From a virus: a stretch of DNA of 25,462 nucleotides. The notes beneath the pieces were generated by a model that was given only the letters and a program-made list of their open reading frames with translations, made no database searches and was not told where the DNA came from. Positions 25,001 through 25,462 of the stretch are shown one piece after another. The stretch covers positions 1-25,462 of the IMG/VR virus record IMGVR_UViG_3300027969_000397. One strand, 5' to 3'. The translations under genes were made by a program, and so were the position numbers. Positions within the stretch are counted from its first letter, which is position 1, and every line of letters begins with the position of its first letter.

Positions 25001-25462
25001 AATAGGAGTTGACAAGTTTTTAGCTTACAATTTGCCAGCTGCAATTTCTACAAATACTGCCTTGATAAATTTTGAATACGTAAAAAATCTTAACCAGTTA
25101 AATCCTATTCATAGAGAATATCAGTTGTTAACCAGCGGCGTTGCTGACAGCTTGCCTTCAGTATATCTAGAGAAAAAGTGGATAGATAGTCTGGTCGGAT
25201 CAGACGAAGCAGGTAATTCTATTCCTGATCCTAAATTACCAGCTAAGAAAAAATACGGGCTAAGTTTTAGACCTCGTCAGAGTATGTTTATTAATAGAGA
25301 CAAGGCTCTAAAAATTGCTATTGATAATATTAATTTTATTTTATCAACTAGACCGTTTACAGATTTAATTAATTTTGAAAACTTAGATAAGTTAGATCCT
25401 ATTCCTAGCGAAGAATTAAATCAGTATGATATTAAGATAGATACTAATATAGATCTAGAGCA
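16083..25462 (+). CDS. Giant baseplate/tail structural protein, at least 3126 aa, 3' end outside window
   Basis: One frame stays open from the ATG at 16083 (2 nt after the gp6 stop) to the window edge, checked codon by codon. The N-terminus (residues 1-155: FPQSQIPIRKTSELLPQIF, YVGKRYGKTY, DWDKLINYREYYWVPEGP) looks like a conserved docking region of marine T4-like phages. A beta segment with NPALTLYRGQTYKF (184-197) is followed by a carbohydrate-binding-like module at 225-263. A Trp-rich block (1150-1296: GYWRGVYLWF, CPWEMLGF, PTWWESEYGP, YAWRSSSEWPF) follows. A second module lies at 1730-1770. Six FG-GAP-like repeats with inserted modules span 2186-2751. No signal peptide or enzyme motif is seen. 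Position after gp6 corresponds to T4 gp7 (1032 aa). I infer a wedge/peripheral protein that also displays host-binding domains. The ribosome-binding site is poor, suggesting translational coupling to gp6. Confidence 0.88.
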   Translation, partial: MADKNFPQSQIPIRKTSELLPQIFQTAANQKFLAATLDPLVQPGVLEKKVGYVGKRYGKTYKSQDVYLDSDETLRSRYQLEPGVVVNQNEKITNFYDYLDFKNQLKFFGNLGDRDDLTVSQDHYTWNPPIDWDKLINYREYYWVPEGPPVIKILGQAQNITSTYRVTVGAGSVFIFTPDGLTNNPALTLYRGQTYKFQISAAGNPFVIRTTIDTGSLTYNPLFPYSKGQLTVFDGKIWKAKNNINASDGSTIDENSDDWEFVDVSNNTTSFDYTKGLTNNGTENGTITFTIPLDSPDVLFYQSYTDPNKFGRFIISNIEDNTKIDIEKEIIGKATYTSSNGISFSNGMVVYFSGKVIPEKYSKQSMNNKWVVEGVGDRISLVNVADLVISTTFSNTSPEILFDNGGFDSQPFDDATAFPNDKDYITVNRSSLDSNPWSRYNRWFHRSVLDYAHSLNDSSFEAAETTRAKRPIIEFKPNLKLYNHGTVAQPAVDYVDDFTTDVFSVIEGSTGYIIDGENLFDGARILITNDRDILANNQIYIVKFITHLNVKQISLIRSSEVNTDVGECVLVRRGARNKGFMFHFDGTTWIRSQTKTSVNQQPLFDMFDSDEVSFGNQETYSVSSFAGTPILSYKLGTGVIDKELGFSISYLNIDNVGDIQFNFNLDSDMFVYKVGQNSVEKNLATGFYKFNDTKQFENGWIKLNPEFTQPIIDTILIQTTTNKITTTTVDWATLDDSEITKILFYVNGIQSRSNYIRTDGTFVFTNNFNIGDTITIKLFANIAPDDGYYEIPLGLEKNPLNEKIKTFTLGQAADHVSTGLEIADDFIGKYPGNNNLRDISGYQNLTRRFLKHSSPAPLSIMLLCDKETNIVKSIQYAKKAYTDFKNSFITLANELYYDQSPNDFIDSILEEISKSQNSSRPFAGSDMIGSGAYSSIDYVVEDIGIKTFALSEKFDLLKLSSKAVYVYYNGRQLLVNRDYEFNATFGFVNLKINLIEGDRIQIREYVSTAINFIPPTPTKLGLYKKYTPRKFLDDTYRVPKEVIQGHDGSITVAYGDFRDNVLLELEYRIYNNIKQEYNEKTFDIDSVLGGYYGNTPFGKAEVDTIVTNEFLKWTSGTSIDYVSNSYFDTEQAFTYTYSNMADPTGTKNLPGYWRGVYLWFYDTTRPHQCPWEMLGFSEKPTWWESEYGPAPYTSNNLILWEDIRDGNIRQGNRAGIQDRYKRPSITQHIPVDSDGNLLSPLDSGLARNFSLINNRGDFVLGDIGPVEYAWRSSSEWPFAVATVLCLLKPIEYIADGFNRSTVSTNKLGQTTHSTTELFLTIDDLLYQTTLDTPVSGLVIYITNYLKSKASDISILKDKLSNLDVKLSSRLSGFVDQTQQKYILDSKNPKSVTSSIFIPPENYDIHFNVSSPISNLTYSGVILEKTNRGYKVSGYDNSIPLFYYYEAVNSQTDPIVTIGGVSDNFLDWAGNQFYGNGIVARFKNNYYRSLSSHTSDFEFSETQNNVVIWKQLPKLPMIGGTEARKRRNFNKLQVKKLSYGTVLPTIQQVVDFLLGYQEYLKSVGFIFDFYDTENATARDWFTSVKEFMFWSQHNWADGSLLTLSPAASFIKLKFSVGVADNILDSFYDYQVFKNNGTPLLPRYINVNRDFQEISISTVDTNDGIYFLKLHFVLKEHIVVFDDRTVFNDVIYDKPTGYRQERIKSRGFRTVDWDGDYTSPGFLFDNVNIQIWQPFTDYKLGDIVAYKSYYWTSKYNQLGLEEFQDAGWTKLDSTPSKSLIPNFDYRINQFEDYYEVNTDGVGSSQRDLARHAIGYQPREYLQNLAEDEITQFRIYQGFIREKGTANAIVKVFDKISRTQDDSVVLNEEWAFKLAQYGGTDQLKEFEFEITKDQFKINPQPILITYSETSGVLLDQYLQINSSKFTIADTPFTTTLNPLVNYTNNSRSAGFVNKKHVDFILKNRDDILNLNIREVFDNTHLWITFDNSSWTVLRYNEELALGIVRVEKIIPTEIEVELSRIHNLKVGDIVGIRYVLNLNGFFKITAVTNKTIIVTPSSTDVPEIEDSTSSVLGIFTVVRFSTYQQLDPQKTSVLKLGSKLWVDNNGSDKWEVIEKTKQYTTYEFGDYGITTPIGTGTSIVYLDSLKQIATGIPGSGYVMIYTAQTAGSQITLKQIVAPPDGFETVVSGSFGKVLATSPDNKWLAVGSPNASGVKSAYQGELYQYRSYLAGEIVLYQGKLWEAVNNIALGDGSSINFNSEDWKPATIVNANPAARGNGFTDQGMISLYKYVQGQWEIATSFVSPRQAEFEEFGSAISIGVSGTTYYMAVSAVGSLCDPVIGPNTGKGRVYLYTYNGTEWAHLENTKYLGVYQPSALSFYPAGSIVWSEGSLWEALYDNYGDGSSLSLLSNDWKKLDPVSTQSSLPTNIAMDDDGSTLAEGLLSPTQLAELVKEGDQFGISLTMSRDGGILVVGAPNSDGQYFANYRGNWNVYQEYRENDVVKWQGGYHRLTDSTTSSITSLNQYPDNGLPWLNVGDSASPSTGKIYVYERDANNLYSLSQTITAESLSSINDTTNSGIIASGDQFGFAIDIDASGTTIVASSPLADINKQNQGAAYVFRRDSTQQQYRLKQKLQSFEYFTNEYFGSSLSITPSTEKIVISAKNSGYFITTQFNLGTTFDKRRTTFTDPRGFPGQVYVYERKDEGYFLVEKLEADFQSGESFGYSIDAASSIVVVGSPTYQIDGLSAGRIRLFKKTPDTNSFNTIAQQTDLIDIDLLKNIELYDNVNNKKIADLDIIDGFKLKILGTAEQEISFKTVYDPAIYITATEDQVIDETQAWFEKNVGQIWWDLSAVKYLNYEQDDFSYRIGNWNAQAVGSSIDIYEWVASPLLPSEWSILADTVEGLVEGISGQPKFVDDTVFNTKVFYNPNTGLETGTTYYYWVKSKATLPDTNGRRISAASIKTAIDNPIGSGIPFIAVIGVDKFLAYNLPAAISTNTALINFEYVKNLNQLNPIHREYQLLTSGVADSLPSVYLEKKWIDSLVGSDEAGNSIPDPKLPAKKKYGLSFRPRQSMFINRDKALKIAIDNINFILSTRPFTDLINFENLDKLDPIPSEELNQYDIKIDTNIDLE
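22638..24335 (+). other. FG-GAP beta-propeller-like region within the giant protein
   Basis: Six repeats start with an FG pair (residues 2187, 2308, 2453, 2581, 2640, 2717). Each is followed by hydrophobic strands and a GAP-like turn: VGSPNASG, VSAVGS, VGAPNSDG, ASSPLAD, ISAKNSG and VGSPTYQ. Blades then close with strands such as GKIYVYERD, GQVYVYERKD and GRIRLFKK. Three blades are interrupted by about 40-residue Trp/Tyr modules at about 2221-2260, 2361-2412 and 2486-2508. Six blades fit one closed propeller, though a seventh degenerate blade cannot be excluded by eye. Confidence 0.65.

Noticed and set aside
16083-25462. Frameshift or several genes read as one
   Set aside because: Following the frame line by line to the edge showed no stop codon, and no internal gap with a ribosome-binding site and alternative start.

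Overview
The window looks like part of a T4-like contractile-tailed phage (Caudoviricetes), probably of the marine cyanophage/pelagiphage type. The evidence is a set of recognisable T4 orthologues: recombination nuclease gp47/gp46, late sigma factor gp55, and baseplate proteins gp48, gp53, gp5, gp25 and gp6. The DNA is AT-rich and genes are packed with 1-10 nt gaps or ATGA/TAATG/TTGA overlaps. Three copies of a T4-type late-promoter core (A/GxTAAATA) stand 20-26 nt upstream of virion-gene starts. No photosynthesis or other host-diagnostic gene lies in the window, so the host cannot be named from it.

Left end, minus strand (1-1907): two adjacent genes for probable internal head proteins. The first is cut by the window edge and carries a perfect 12-bp tandem repeat coding for Ala-Gly-Gly-Ala. 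Both proteins begin with the same short N-terminal signature and carry (L/I)xE|(G/S) sites like those cut by the T4 prohead protease. A late-type promoter precedes the pair.

Gene-free interval (1908-2481): about 570 bp with no credible gene but many strong inverted repeats. On the plus strand there is a 7/8 match to the late promoter, followed by a nested hairpin and a short stem plus six T. This makes a candidate small non-coding RNA of about 140 nt. A second hairpin with a T-rich tail lies just upstream of that promoter.

Minus-strand operon (2482-6839, transcribed leftward): gp55, gp47, gp46, a 76-aa basic protein and a GIY-YIG nuclease. All but the gp55-gp47 junction overlap by a few bases. 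gp55 supplies late-promoter specificity. gp47/gp46 are the Mre11/Rad50-type pair that resects DNA ends for recombination-dependent replication.

Plus-strand baseplate operon (6921 to the right edge): gp48 (tail-tube cap), gp53 (wedge), a 772-aa probable hub/VrlC-like protein, gp5 (hub needle without a lysozyme domain), gp25 (wedge), gp6 (wedge, nearly twice T4 length with a canonical EF-hand loop), and a giant protein of at least 3126 aa that runs off the window. The giant protein sits where T4 has gp7. It contains an FG-GAP beta-propeller-like region interrupted by carbohydrate-binding-like modules. gp55 and the baseplate operon diverge from one 81-bp intergenic region that holds an extended -10 promoter facing left and a late promoter facing right.
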